A DNA stretch of 64,000 bases from Marininema halotolerans (GTDB lineage: Bacteria > Bacillota > Bacilli > Thermoactinomycetales > DSM-45169), in the NCBI RefSeq assembly GCF_900116235.1, contig NZ_FPAA01000013.1, positions 1 to 64,000 on the forward strand. Direction: 5' to 3'. How positions within the stretch are numbered: position 1 is the stretch's first letter; each line of letters starts with the position of its first letter. Below, one piece after another: positions 54,887 to 63,381 of the stretch. Under the pieces are notes generated by a model. That model was not told the origin of the DNA. It saw nothing but the letters and a program-made list of their open reading frames with translations, and ran no database searches. Made by a program: the position numbers and the translations under genes.

Positions 54887-55013
54887 CCCTGTGCTGCTGA
54901 TCATCATCTTAACAATGGCATGGGGATCGACCTCATTCTCTCATGCCATCGATAACGAAGGAAATCAACCCATCGTCCAGCCATTGAGCGATACAGAGCC
55001 ACGACATGGATAA
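54864..55013 (+). CDS. 49-aa exported signalling peptide precursor (NprX/Phr-like)
   Basis: ATG 54864 overlaps the last 23 nt of the HTH-TPR gene in the +1 frame, preceded by GAGGTGGGG. The product has a Lys-rich start (M-K-S-L-K-K), a hydrophobic core (V-L-L-I-I-I-L-T-M-A-W) and a signal peptidase-like site S-H-A before I-D, leaving about 21 mature residues ending P-L-S-D-T-E-P-R-H-G. Arrangement and design match phr, nprX and papR genes, whose peptide is exported, trimmed, re-imported by Opp and bound by the TPR receptor. The active fragment cannot be fixed from sequence. A terminator follows at 55030. Confidence 0.78.
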   Translation: MKSLKKINPVLLIIILTMAWGSTSFSHAIDNEGNQPIVQPLSDTEPRHG

Positions 55014-55029
55014 CAGGCTTGCATTTCAT

Positions 55030-55055
55030 AAACCGTCTGCGGACGGTTTTTATTA
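55030..55055 (+). terminator. Terminator of the regulator-peptide operon
   Basis: AAACCGTC (55030-55037) pairs with GACGGTTT (55042-55049) over a TGCG loop, followed by TTATTATG. Confidence 0.85.
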
Positions 55056-55184
55056 TGGGTGTAAATATCTTTAATTGAATAAAAATTTAAGATAGAGAGT
55101 GTATTGATTACTGGATATTCGGGAGTAGTTACACTAATAAGGGAGTATTCGAGGGTATAACGAACCTTTCGTATTACTAAATTT

Positions 55185-55198
55185 TTAATATAATATAA
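55185..55198. repeat. AT-rich 14-mer shared with the NRPS promoter region
   Basis: TTAATATAATATAA here is identical to 44985-44998. Both lie within about 120 nt of a start codon (oxygenase and metallopeptidase). It could be a regulator site, or a by-chance match in low-complexity DNA. Confidence 0.35.
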
Positions 55199-55303
55199 AT
55201 AATTATTTCTATATCATGAATTTGGTGATATAATGTGAAGGTAAAGTTGGAAGGGTTACGCTAACTTTCGTTTACAATCGAATTTTAAAAGGAGAGATCT
55301 TTC

Positions 55304-56158
55304 ATGAGTGGACCCACATTTAACGGTACAAGAGTAGGAAAGCTTCCGATTGGGATTACAATTGCCCCCTTTTCTAAACGGTTAAAAGAAATATATAGTA
55401 CAAGTGACTATAAAAAATTGTATGGCGATGTGGATATTGTTGGTCTAGAAAAATTACTGATTAGTATAACAACAGAGGCTGTAAATCAGTGGAACACGTT
55501 GTTAGAGAGGCAAGTATTTGAATTTCAAAAACCAGTTGAACCTAAACCAAACTCTCCTGAAGTAAGTGATTGTGGTGTGATGAAGAATAACGTAATCATC
55601 TATCCTGCTATCATTCCAGCCGAAATTTTCAAGCTGGGTGGTACATTTATGTATTATATAGATGAGAATGGGAAATCTTTTAATTCAAAATTAATGCAAA
55701 CCTCACAACCAATTGATAATCCATCTCTGGTCAATTGCGGAACAATAAGAATGAATTTTAGCGCCCTAGAAAAAAAGGTCTCAAAAATAATAACTGCTTC
55801 TGAAATATTCAAACTTAAAGCATATATTGAACATCTCAAGAAACAAACAGAAGATTCGGGTGAGAAATTCGATATAACAAAGTATGATATTGCTTCTGAG
55901 GATGACATTGAAGCTACGGTAATAAAAAATGTAGGTAAGGATGATATTGTTATCAATCAATTTAATTATCTTTTTTCGATTACCCATGAGTTGGGGCATG
56001 TACTGGGTTTAGATCATACAATAGATATGAATTCGATTATGTATCATGGGTTGAATCATAGGGTAGCAAAATCGATGTCTGAGAATAAGTGGAAAATAGG
56101 GAAATCAGATATTGCGGCGATTGTAGCGCTTTATCAAATGAAAAAAATGACGGTGTAA
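55304..56158 (+). CDS. Metzincin-type zinc metallopeptidase (matrixin-like)
   Basis: 284 aa. The zinc motif H-E-L-G-H-V-L-G-L-D-H (His228, Glu229, His232, His238) is followed by an M-N-S-I-M-Y-H Met-turn, the metzincin signature closest to M10 matrixins. There is no signal peptide or lipobox, and the N-terminal region is AT-rich and Lys-rich, so the protein is either cytosolic, released by another route, or missing its leader. Base composition is lower in GC than the core genes, suggesting transfer. It directly follows the peptide-sensor cassette; NprR-type systems control extracellular proteases elsewhere, so co-regulation is plausible. Confidence 0.8.
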   Translation: MSGPTFNGTRVGKLPIGITIAPFSKRLKEIYSTSDYKKLYGDVDIVGLEKLLISITTEAVNQWNTLLERQVFEFQKPVEPKPNSPEVSDCGVMKNNVIIYPAIIPAEIFKLGGTFMYYIDENGKSFNSKLMQTSQPIDNPSLVNCGTIRMNFSALEKKVSKIITASEIFKLKAYIEHLKKQTEDSGEKFDITKYDIASEDDIEATVIKNVGKDDIVINQFNYLFSITHELGHVLGLDHTIDMNSIMYHGLNHRVAKSMSENKWKIGKSDIAAIVALYQMKKMTV

Positions 56159-56183
56159 TAATCCAACCTTTCAGGCCTGATAC

Positions 56184-56220
56184 AAAAGGAGGAGGAGGGC
56201 CTTAGCCTTTCTCCTTTTTG
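56184..56220 (+). terminator. Terminator after the metallopeptidase
   Basis: AAAAGGAG (56184-56191) pairs with CTCCTTTT (56211-56218) with partial inner pairing, ending in five Ts. Confidence 0.7.
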
Positions 56221-56348
56221 ATTATTCAGTAAAACCAAGAGATACCCTTGAGCTCATTAAGATAAGAGTGATCTCCATCATAGGATTCGACCATGGACTT
56301 TTGGTCACAGCAATTCCACCAGAATCAACCCGTGAACCCTTACCTACA

Positions 56349-56377
56349 TTGACACTGGCTCATTGCTATGATATGAT
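56349..56377 (+). promoter_or_regulatory. SigA promoter of the rplU operon
   Basis: Consensus TTGACA (56349-56354), a 17-bp spacer and TATGAT (56372-56377). Confidence 0.85.
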
Positions 56378-56387
56378 TTCGGTTGTG

Positions 56388-56490
56388 TAATCTGAGCTTG
56401 CTCTCCGGGAGCAAGGCAGTACCGCACGGATTGGGTTATAAGGGCTTATGCCCACCCATATTCGGCGAGTCTTCACACAGGAGGAGGTCC
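56388..56490 (+). promoter_or_regulatory. L21 ribosomal protein leader RNA
   Basis: Between the promoter and rplU the RNA holds CTTGCTC-TCCGG-GAGCAAG (about 56397-56415) and further GC stems (for example GGGCTTATGCCC near 56441), ending at the ribosome site GGAGGAGG. Place and hairpin match the L21 leader of Firmicutes, thought to mediate autoregulation by L21. Confidence 0.7.
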
Positions 56491-56495
56491 CGGCT

Positions 56496-56807
56496 ATGTA
56501 TGCATTGATTGAAACCGGCGGAAAACAGTACCGCGTAGAGGAAGGCCAAGCTATCTACGTGGAAAAACTAGCCGCTGCTGAGGGAGAAAGCGTTACGTTT
56601 GACAAGGTGTTGCTCATTGGCAAAGAGGGTAACACCACCGTGGGTGCTCCGCTTGTATCCGGTGCGAAAGTTACGGGTAAAGTGGACAAACAAGGTAAAG
56701 CTAAAAAAGTCGTTGTATTTAAGTATAAGCCGAAGAAGAACTACAAGCGGAAGCAAGGGCATCGTCAGCCTTTCACCAAAGTCATCATCGAAAAAATCGA
56801 AGGTTAA
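56496..56807 (+). CDS. rplU: Ribosomal protein L21
   Basis: 103 aa, normal length. [14 protein letters not shown] opens the protein, and [12 protein letters not shown] near the end is the rRNA-binding signature. GGAGGAGG (56480-56487) fixes ATG 56496, so the longer open frame upstream is leader RNA. It heads the rplU-prp-rpmA operon. Confidence 0.97.
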   Translation: MYALIETGGKQYRVEEGQAIYVEKLAAAEGESVTFDKVLLIGKEGNTTVGAPLVSGAKVTGKVDKQGKAKKVVVFKYKPKKNYKRKQGHRQPFTKVIIEKIEG

Positions 56808-56816
56808 TCCGGCGAT

Positions 56817-57158
56817 ATGATTCGAGTAACACTCACCCGTGATTCACGGGGGCGGTTGGAGCGAGTCGAGATGGATGGGCATGCAGAATTCGGTGAGTAT
56901 GGCCAAGACATTGTCTGTGCAGCGGTGTCTGGCATAGCCATCGGATTAGCTAATGCGACAGAAACGCTCCTCGGGGTTCGCATTTATGGTGAGGTGGATG
57001 CAGACTCAGGAGGCCATTTAGACTGTCAGCTACCTAAGGGGTTAGCCCCTGATGTAGAAGAGCGAGTCCGCCTTTTGATGGAGGCGATGGCCACGTCTCT
57101 CCAATCGGTCGCTGATGAATATAGTTCTTATGTAAAAATTACGGAAAACACTCGTTGA
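56817..57158 (+). CDS. prp: Prp, cysteine protease that processes L27
   Basis: 113 aa (YsxB family). The catalytic His is in G-H-A-E-F-G and the Cys in D-I-V-C-A-A-V-S. Prp removes the N-terminal extension of L27 in Firmicutes; the L27 encoded 14 nt downstream carries exactly such an extension. The gene lies between rplU and rpmA, as in its relatives, and is essential in species tested. Confidence 0.93.
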   Translation: MIRVTLTRDSRGRLERVEMDGHAEFGEYGQDIVCAAVSGIAIGLANATETLLGVRIYGEVDADSGGHLDCQLPKGLAPDVEERVRLLMEAMATSLQSVADEYSSYVKITENTR

Positions 57159-57172
57159 AGGAGGTGGATTCC

Positions 57173-57469
57173 ATGTTGAAAATGAACCTGCAATTCTTCG
57201 CTTCGAAGAAAGGGGTTGGCTCCACAAAAAACGGCCGTGATAGCATTTCTAAGCGTCTCGGTGTGAAACGTGGAGACGGTCAAGAAGTAAGCGCTGGGAG
57301 CATTTTGGTTCGTCAGCGGGGGACAAAAATCTACCCGGGAACCGGTGTTGGTCGCGGCGGCGATGATACCCTTTTCGCCAAAGTGGACGGCGTTGTTAAA
57401 TTTGAGCGTATGGGTCGCGATAAAAAGCGAGTCAGCGTTTATGCGAAAGTCGCTACGGAAGCGGTTTAA
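57173..57469 (+). CDS. rpmA: Ribosomal protein L27, with cleavable N-terminal extension
   Basis: 98 aa. The precursor starts [18 protein letters not shown], carrying the L-Q-F-F-A Prp site before the mature S-K-K-G. The mature tail reaches the peptidyl-transferase centre. GAAGGAGGTGG precedes ATG 57173. Last gene of the operon. Confidence 0.97.
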   Translation: MLKMNLQFFASKKGVGSTKNGRDSISKRLGVKRGDGQEVSAGSILVRQRGTKIYPGTGVGRGGDDTLFAKVDGVVKFERMGRDKKRVSVYAKVATEAV

Positions 57470-57496
57470 GCAAAAGCCTCGATTTCTGGGGAGTCA

Positions 57497-57530
57497 CGAC
57501 CCTGGCCGTTTTACGGTCGGGGTTTTTTCG
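57497..57530 (+). terminator. Terminator of rplU-prp-rpmA
   Basis: ACCCTGGCCG and CGGTCGGGGT pair with one mismatch around TTTTA, followed by TTTTT. Confidence 0.75.
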
Positions 57531-57588
57531 TGGATGGGTTTCCATTACAATAGGATACGCGGAGGTTTGAACCGGATAGGAGCGGTTA

Positions 57589-58311
57589 GTGATGGGAAGT
57601 AAACAAGTCTCTTGGGCACCTGGAATGGGTTGGATCGCGTGTAGTATCCTGATGATGGCCATACAGCCTTGGGGCTGGTTTGTGGGTGTGCCCCTTGGTA
57701 TCATTACCTTCTCTCTATGCGTACGGGCGCTACGTCAATTACAGAGGACGAATGAAGGGAAAGCGCGGGTTGAAAGTGCTGAGCATAGCCTCCATCTTTT
57801 AAGTCGTTATCGTCATGATTGGCTAAATCATGTGCAAGTGATCATGGGCTATTTGAGTGTGAAACGAGAAGAAAGAATTCTTCCCCTGCTAAGGGAGCTG
57901 ACCGATGCTGCTCGTCAAGAGAGAGAAGTGGCAGCTGTAGGTTACCCACCGTTAGCCTTATGGCTCTCCACAGTCAATCAACGTGTACCTGAATGGATAT
58001 GGATCATTGAGGTGAATGATGAATTAAAGAGCATCCATCCGCAATGGGGTGATTCCCTTCAACGCGGATTGGAACAGATGGCCGAGTGGTTACAAAAACA
58101 AGGGCGAGGGTTTAATGAACCTGAAGAAGTATGGGTTCGCTTTGAAAAGGAAGGGTCTGCTTGGGCGATTCATATACAACCGGACTTTCCACCAGAAATG
58201 AACGTGCCTTCGAGTGAGTGGTCGGCATTAAGGAATACTATTCAAAAACAGGGGGGCACCCTGGATAAACCCTCAGAGGACGCCCCTTTCATTATGCGAT
58301 TGATTGCATGA
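57589..58311 (+). CDS. spo0B: Spo0B-like sporulation phosphotransferase, membrane-anchored
   Basis: About 240 aa. The phosphorylated His76 lies in the helix S-R-Y-R-H-D-W-L-N-H-V-Q-V-I-M-G-Y, the DHp-like motif of Spo0B, which passes phosphate from Spo0F to Spo0A. The C-terminal kinase-like domain lacks ATP motifs. Unlike B. subtilis Spo0B, the N-terminus has two hydrophobic segments (about residues 10-26 and 30-46). GTG 57589 or ATG 57592 both suit the TAGGAG site. The location before obg confirms identity. Confidence 0.9.
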   Translation: MMGSKQVSWAPGMGWIACSILMMAIQPWGWFVGVPLGIITFSLCVRALRQLQRTNEGKARVESAEHSLHLLSRYRHDWLNHVQVIMGYLSVKREERILPLLRELTDAARQEREVAAVGYPPLALWLSTVNQRVPEWIWIIEVNDELKSIHPQWGDSLQRGLEQMAEWLQKQGRGFNEPEEVWVRFEKEGSAWAIHIQPDFPPEMNVPSSEWSALRNTIQKQGGTLDKPSEDAPFIMRLIA

Positions 58312-58341
58312 TGAAAAAGAATTGAAAGGAGGGATTCGACA

Positions 58342-59628
58342 ATGTTTGTGGACAAGGTCAAGATATATGTAAAAGGCGGCGATGGAGGCAATGGGATGGT
58401 CGCCTTCCGACGGGAAAAGTATGAGGCGAATGGTGGACCCGCAGGTGGAGATGGAGGTCGTGGCGCCGACGTGGTATTTGTGGTGGATGAAGGTTTACGT
58501 ACCTTAATGGACTTTCGTTATCAGAAGCACTTTAAGGCGAAACCAGGTGAACATGGTCGTTCAAAGAGCCAACATGGTAAAGCGGCATCTCCGATGATGG
58601 TTCGGGTTCCCCCAGGTACCGTTGTAACGGATTCAGATACGGGGGATGTAGTGGCAGACCTGACACAACATGGCCAAGAGGCCGTCATTGCCCAAGGAGG
58701 TCGTGGAGGCCGCGGGAATATCCGTTTTTCAAGTCCTAAAAATCCAGCTCCCTACATATCAGAAAATGGTGAACCGGGAGTAGAACGGTATGTCGAAATG
58801 GAGTTAAAGCTGTTAGCAGATGTAGGCCTTGTCGGATATCCCAGTGTTGGAAAGTCCACATTACTATCTGTGGTGTCCGCAGCCAAACCGAAAATTGGCG
58901 CCTATCATTTTACAACCATTGCGCCTAATCTAGGGCTAGTGGAAACCGCCGATGGACGTAGTTTTGTAATGGCGGATCTTCCTGGACTGATTGAAGGAGC
59001 TCATGAAGGCGTTGGTTTGGGTCACCAGTTCCTCCGCCATGTGGAAAGAACGAAAGTATTGGTGCATGTGGTGGATATGGCCGGGTCCGAAGGACGGGAT
59101 CCTTATCAAGATTGGTTACAAATTAATGAAGAGCTTACCCTGTATCGTGAAGTTCTAGCCGAGCGGCCGCAGATTGTTGTCGCAAATAAAATGGATTTAC
59201 CCGAAGCGGAGGAGAATCTGGAGATTTTTCGTGAACAGGTCGGCGTGGATGTATCGATTTTTCCTGTATCCGCTGCTACCCGTTCGGGTATTGATGAACT
59301 TCTTTATGCAATTGCGGATGAGTTGGATCGCATGCCCAAAGTAGAAGAAATCGTAGAACCTGATACAGAAGAAACAGAACGAAAGGTTTATCGGGCGGAA
59401 GAGCCTGAAGAAGCCTTTACCATCCGGCGGGATAATGAGGTGTTTGTAGTAGAAGGACCGCGGGTAGAGAAATTGATAAAAATGACCAATTTCCAGTATG
59501 ATGAAGCGGTTCGTCGATTTGCGAACACCTTAAAAATCATGGGTGTCGATGATGGTTTGCGTGCACGTGGGGCAAAGGATGGCGATACGGTGCGCATCGA
59601 TGAGATGGAATTTGAATTCCGTGATTAA
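58342..59628 (+). CDS. obg: GTPase Obg (CgtA)
   Basis: 428 aa. The glycine-rich Obg fold (residues 1-158) is followed by the G domain with G1 G-Y-P-S-V-G-K-S-T near residue 165, [13 protein letters not shown] and N-K-M-D, then a C-terminal OCT domain. It acts in large-subunit assembly and, in Bacillus, in stress and sporulation control. AAAGGAGGG precedes the ATG. It ends at a convergent terminator. Confidence 0.97.
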   Translation: MFVDKVKIYVKGGDGGNGMVAFRREKYEANGGPAGGDGGRGADVVFVVDEGLRTLMDFRYQKHFKAKPGEHGRSKSQHGKAASPMMVRVPPGTVVTDSDTGDVVADLTQHGQEAVIAQGGRGGRGNIRFSSPKNPAPYISENGEPGVERYVEMELKLLADVGLVGYPSVGKSTLLSVVSAAKPKIGAYHFTTIAPNLGLVETADGRSFVMADLPGLIEGAHEGVGLGHQFLRHVERTKVLVHVVDMAGSEGRDPYQDWLQINEELTLYREVLAERPQIVVANKMDLPEAEENLEIFREQVGVDVSIFPVSAATRSGIDELLYAIADELDRMPKVEEIVEPDTEETERKVYRAEEPEEAFTIRRDNEVFVVEGPRVEKLIKMTNFQYDEAVRRFANTLKIMGVDDGLRARGAKDGDTVRIDEMEFEFRD

Positions 59629-59660
59629 GTTCTCTTTGTCAATCGTGAACAGCGAAACAA

Positions 59661-59710
59661 ATAAGCGGTCACTTTCTAGGATGCATCTAGGAAGTGACCG
59701 CTTATGATTT
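59661..59710. terminator. Bidirectional terminator between obg and the nucleoside transporter
   Basis: ATAAGCGGTCACTT (59661-59674) pairs with AAGTGACCGCTTAT (59692-59705), with an inner CTAG stem. Confidence 0.75.
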
Positions 59711-59721
59711 TCTATGAAAAA

Positions 59722-60945
59722 TTAAAAGAGACGCATGAGCATCCCGGCAATGGTGGCGTTTAAGAGGTTTGCCAGCGTTCCTGCGAGTAGCGCTTTTAAA
59801 CCAAAGCGGGCCACATCACTTCTGCGTGAAGGGGCCAATCCTCCAATGGTACCAATCTGGATAGCGATGGAGGAGAAGTTGGCGAAACCACATAAAGCAA
59901 AGGTGATGATGATCCCTGTGATAGGGGAGAGGTTATCAATTACTTTACCGAAAGCACTGTAGGCGACAAATTCATTAATAACGACTTTCTGACCGATAAA
60001 GCTACCTGCGGTAATTGCTTCTGACCAGGGTACCCCAATGAGAAAGGCGATGGGGGAGAGTATATATCCTAAGATGGTCTGAAAGGTAAGGCCTGGATAA
60101 CCAAACCACGAACCAACAAATCCTAAAAGGCCATTGAACAGGGCGATTAATGAAATAAAGGCGAGCAACAATGCACCTACATTAACAGCCAAGCGTAAAC
60201 CATCCAAGGCTCCCTTCGCGGCAGCATCGATGACATTGACCGTATCGTCTTCTTGCACCATGGTAATCTGTTCAGCGGTCTCGTTTCGTTTGGTCTCTGG
60301 ATACATCAATTTGGAGATGACCAATCCTGCTGGAGCCGCCATCACACTCGCAGTGAGAAGATAAGGAAGGGGGATACCTAGAAGGGCATAACTAATGAGG
60401 GTAGAGCCGGCGACAGAGGTGAATCCATTGGTCATAATCGTAAACAGCTCCGACGATGTCAGGGAAGGAATATAGGGACGTATGAGGAGAGGAGCTTCAG
60501 ATTGTCCTAAAAAAACAGTGGCAATCGATGAAAGGGACTCTACCCGACTTGTCCCCAAGAGATAAGCAATCGCTCCACCGAGAATACGGATAATCCATTG
60601 GATTATTCCCCAATGATATAAAATCCCTATCAGCGCACCGAGAAAAATGATGACGGGAAGGACTTGTAAAGCGAAGATCGGCCCTCCTTTTCCAGTGACG
60701 AGACCATCAAATAAAAATTGAATCCCCACATTTGAAAAGTCTATGAGATCAGTAACTCTTGCACTAAACCACTTAAGTCCAGCTTGACCTGCCGACCATT
60801 TTAACACCATAAAGGCAAAAGTAAATTGGATGGCAAGTCCCAACACGACTGTCCTCCAGGGAATGATTCGTTTATTGTTGGAAAATAAGTAGGTAATGAA
60901 GAGAATGCCAAGGATGCCGGCGAGCCCCCAAAGAAAATTCACCAT
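59722..60945 (-). CDS. nupC: Concentrative nucleoside transporter (CNT/NupC family)
   Basis: About 407 aa with some ten hydrophobic segments. The CNT features F-L-G-Q-S-E-A-P-L and [10 protein letters not shown] are intact, and [11 protein letters not shown] lies near the end. It imports nucleosides with protons or sodium. ATG 60945 starts the conserved first helix and has GGAGTGG upstream. No nucleoside-catabolism genes lie nearby. Confidence 0.92.
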   Translation of the reverse strand: MVNFLWGLAGILGILFITYLFSNNKRIIPWRTVVLGLAIQFTFAFMVLKWSAGQAGLKWFSARVTDLIDFSNVGIQFLFDGLVTGKGGPIFALQVLPVIIFLGALIGILYHWGIIQWIIRILGGAIAYLLGTSRVESLSSIATVFLGQSEAPLLIRPYIPSLTSSELFTIMTNGFTSVAGSTLISYALLGIPLPYLLTASVMAAPAGLVISKLMYPETKRNETAEQITMVQEDDTVNVIDAAAKGALDGLRLAVNVGALLLAFISLIALFNGLLGFVGSWFGYPGLTFQTILGYILSPIAFLIGVPWSEAITAGSFIGQKVVINEFVAYSAFGKVIDNLSPITGIIITFALCGFANFSSIAIQIGTIGGLAPSRRSDVARFGLKALLAGTLANLLNATIAGMLMRLF

Positions 60946-61060
60946 ATGTATAACCACTCCATTTATCGTAGTGTGGGGTATATGTGTTCAGCCAAGATAC
61001 AAGTGTAACGATAGGGTATCCTGTGTGCACTGGATTATGTGATCTTGCAGCAACCAACAA

Positions 61061-61096
61061 AAAGACGACTCGCTAGAATAACGAGTCGTCTTTGTT
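61061..61096. terminator. Terminator hairpin between the phosphatase and nupC
   Basis: AAAGACGACTCG (61061-61072) pairs with CGAGTCGTCTTT (61082-61093). On the minus strand it ends the phosphatase transcript. Confidence 0.7.
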
Positions 61097-61111
61097 GATT
61101 CTTGTTTGGAG

Positions 61112-61585
61112 TTAGTAGGGGAGGTTATGCTTTTCGTAAATCATGCGCAAGATCCCCTGACATCCTGCTTTTACGAGTTGGTATGTCTCTTCGAAGTCCC
61201 CAGTGAAGTAGGGATCAGGAACTTCTTTGTAAGTCGTATCGGGAATGAAATCCACCAAACGATGCACACGGGAGGAGGCGGCTTGATCTAGCGCGGTTAC
61301 ATTGGTGAAATTGCTCTCATCCATCACAATCAAATAGTCAAATGATGTAAAATCCTCTGATTGGATTTGACGCGCATGGATTCCTTGGAATGAGATGCCA
61401 TGTTCACGAAGAAGATTTTGCGTCCCTGTGTGAGGGGGTTCCCCTATATGCCAATCCCCTGTGCCGGCTGAGTCTACCTGTATCTTTTTTTCTAGCCCGG
61501 CTTCTTCTAACTGGTGCCGAAAGACGGCTTCTGCCATAGGTGAGCGGCAAATATTACCAAGGCAAACAAACAATACAGAAATCAT
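61112..61585 (-). CDS. Low-molecular-weight protein tyrosine phosphatase
   Basis: 157 aa. The P-loop V-C-L-G-N-I-C-R-S is at residues 7-15 and the general acid in D-P-Y-F. It dephosphorylates tyrosine (or arginine) residues; B. subtilis has YwlE and YfkJ of this family. The ATG overlaps the TnpB relic's stop codon (TAATG) and no own ribosome site is visible, so it may rely on translational coupling or a replaced promoter since the element inserted. The protein itself is complete. Confidence 0.9.
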   Translation of the reverse strand: MISVLFVCLGNICRSPMAEAVFRHQLEEAGLEKKIQVDSAGTGDWHIGEPPHTGTQNLLREHGISFQGIHARQIQSEDFTSFDYLIVMDESNFTNVTALDQAASSRVHRLVDFIPDTTYKEVPDPYFTGDFEETYQLVKAGCQGILRMIYEKHNLPY

Positions 61586-62550
61586 TACTTCGCCGTTACG
61601 AAAAACTTATAAAACTCTACAAAGAGTCTACGTTTTCTTCCTGGTTCATCGTGTCCCGTTTCGCCAAATACACACTGGGATAAGTGTTTATTCTTCATCA
61701 TTCCTTGTACATTCAAATTCTCGATGACAATGTGAGAGGGTTTGGTTTTCACGATCTCCGTTGTCATCTGATGAATGGTATCTTTGCGGATGTTCGTCAT
61801 GCGATTTCTCAACTTAGCGACTCGTTGTCCCAGTTTCATAAGGTTGCGTGTTTTCCAGTAACGGTCTCCCTCCTTGTTCATTTGGTATTTACGAGAAACC
61901 CTTCGTTGCAACCGTTTGAAGCGTTTCTCTAATCGTTTGATCTTACTTGTTTTGTTGATGTTCTTGTATGTTACTCCATTGCTTACCGTTGCGAGTGTTT
62001 TAATGCCAACATCCACACCCACAGGCGGATTGGCGGGCGTGGAATAATCGACATAATCAGGCACTTCCACTGTGATGGAAACAAACCAATGAACTCCTTC
62101 TCTTCCCATGCGATAAGAAAGTGGCTTGAACTCTTCGGGCAAGTACTTTTTTTCGGCTAGTCGTATCCAGCCGATCTTCTCCAATCGAATCCGTGTGGGT
62201 TCGATCTTCACTTTATGCGGATCATTGTAGAAGCCCCATTTCGAGCGTCTCCGACTTTTGAATCGTGGGAACCTCGACTGTCCCTTAAAGAACCGTTGAA
62301 ATGCAACGTCACAGTCTTTAATCGCCTGTTTGGTAACGGAAAATAGCCAGCGGTAATCATCGGTCTGTTTAAGCTGGGTTAAGTGCTTCCTCAAATCCCC
62401 TTGACTATAGTTTTTCTTTGTTTCCTCGTAGTGAGACTTTTTCTGGTTCAGTGTCCAATTATACGCCCAACGTGCAACATGAGCCGACTTCTCTAATTGG
62501 GAACGTTGCTTGTTGTTCGGGGTTAGACGGATCTAATAGGCTCTAATCAT
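61585..62550 (-). pseudogene. tnpB: Degenerate tnpB (IS200/IS605 or IS1341 type), nonsense and internal deletion
   Basis: The frame begins at ATG 62550, but codon 6 is TAG (62535-62533). Without that stop it reads M-I-R-A-Y-x-I-R-L-T-P-N-N-K-Q and continues in frame to the stop at 61585. The first RuvC Asp (V-G-V-D-V-G-I-K-T-L-A) and the Glu (I-V-I-E-N-L-N-V-Q-G-M) are present. After H-L-S-Q the sequence jumps to G-E-T-G-H-D-E-P-G and F-V-T-A-K, a typical TnpB tail, so the zinc finger and third catalytic Asp are lost. TTG 62394 could start a truncated product, but nuclease activity is not expected. No right-end hairpin remains. Confidence 0.85.
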
Positions 62551-62665
62551 GGTGAGTTAATTCCTTCACCAGCTTTCTAGCCTGATTCGCCCGTTTCCCT
62601 TGTAATTTACAGCTAAATACCGTAACGATTTGAACAAGATCATTTCCTATCGAGTAGATATTCAA
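62543..62665 (-). CDS. 40-aa ORF overlapping the tnpB start
   Basis: TTG 62665 with AAGGAGG just upstream encodes a 40-residue basic peptide (begins N-I-Y-S-I-G-N-D-L-V, ends K-L-V-K-E-L-T-H-H-D). It overlaps the tnpB ATG by 8 nt, a translational-coupling layout. The frame is intact although tnpB is broken. It probably belongs to the element; family not recognised. Confidence 0.5.
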   Translation of the reverse strand: MNIYSIGNDLVQIVTVFSCKLQGKRANQARKLVKELTHHD

Positions 62666-62896
62666 CGCCTCCTTACTATTTCATCATAAGGTAAACGTTG
62701 GAAAATACAATATACTTTTTTAATGTTTTATACTTTTTGTTCAGCTGTTAGCGAGCCTCCATTTTTGATCATCAACGTTTATCTTACCACGAGAGCTATT
62801 CATTTTCTTGTAAAAAAAATTCCTTGCAATCAGGATCGATAGAATCTATAATGTCCGTTAATAAAAGACAATTGTTTTTGGAAGGAGGACAATCGA

Positions 62897-63346
62897 TTGA
62901 CCCAACAGGAAGATGCTTATTACTTGATTCGTTCTGACATGCTACCTGAGGTCGTGCAGAAAACCGTTGAAGCGAAGGCGCTTCTGGCGGCTGGAACCGT
63001 AAAAACGGTACAAGAGGCCGTTGAAATGATTGGGATGAGCCGTAGTTCCTTTTATAAATACAAGGATGCGGTTTATCCATTTAATGCATTGATGAAAGAG
63101 AAAATTATTACCGTTTCTCTGACGCTAGAACATCGGTCGGGTGTTTTATCAGGCATTCTTTCATATCTGACCTTACAACGTGGCAATGTGCTGACAATTA
63201 ATCAGACCATCCCGCTACAAGGAATGGCAGGGGTGACCATGTCGTTGGACACTGCGCAAGTCCATGTGGATGTGACTACATTGGTTGAGGGAATTCAAAA
63301 ACTAGATGGTGTCCAACGTGCGTTTATCGTTGCTCGTGGAGAGTAG
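62897..63346 (+). CDS. pheB: ACT-domain protein PheB
   Basis: 149 aa. The N-terminal half is helical with an HTH-like stretch (V-Q-E-A-V-E-M-I-G-M-S-R-S-S-F-Y). The C-terminal ACT domain (V-S-L-T-L-E-H-R-S-G-V-L-S-G) is of the amino-acid-binding kind. In B. subtilis pheB lies between obg and pheA and is of uncertain function; here it precedes hom. TTG 62897 follows GGAGGAC by 7 nt. Confidence 0.9.
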   Translation: MTQQEDAYYLIRSDMLPEVVQKTVEAKALLAAGTVKTVQEAVEMIGMSRSSFYKYKDAVYPFNALMKEKIITVSLTLEHRSGVLSGILSYLTLQRGNVLTINQTIPLQGMAGVTMSLDTAQVHVDVTTLVEGIQKLDGVQRAFIVARGE

Positions 63347-63381
63347 TTTCAGAGAGAACAAAAGCGAAAGTGGGGAAACCG

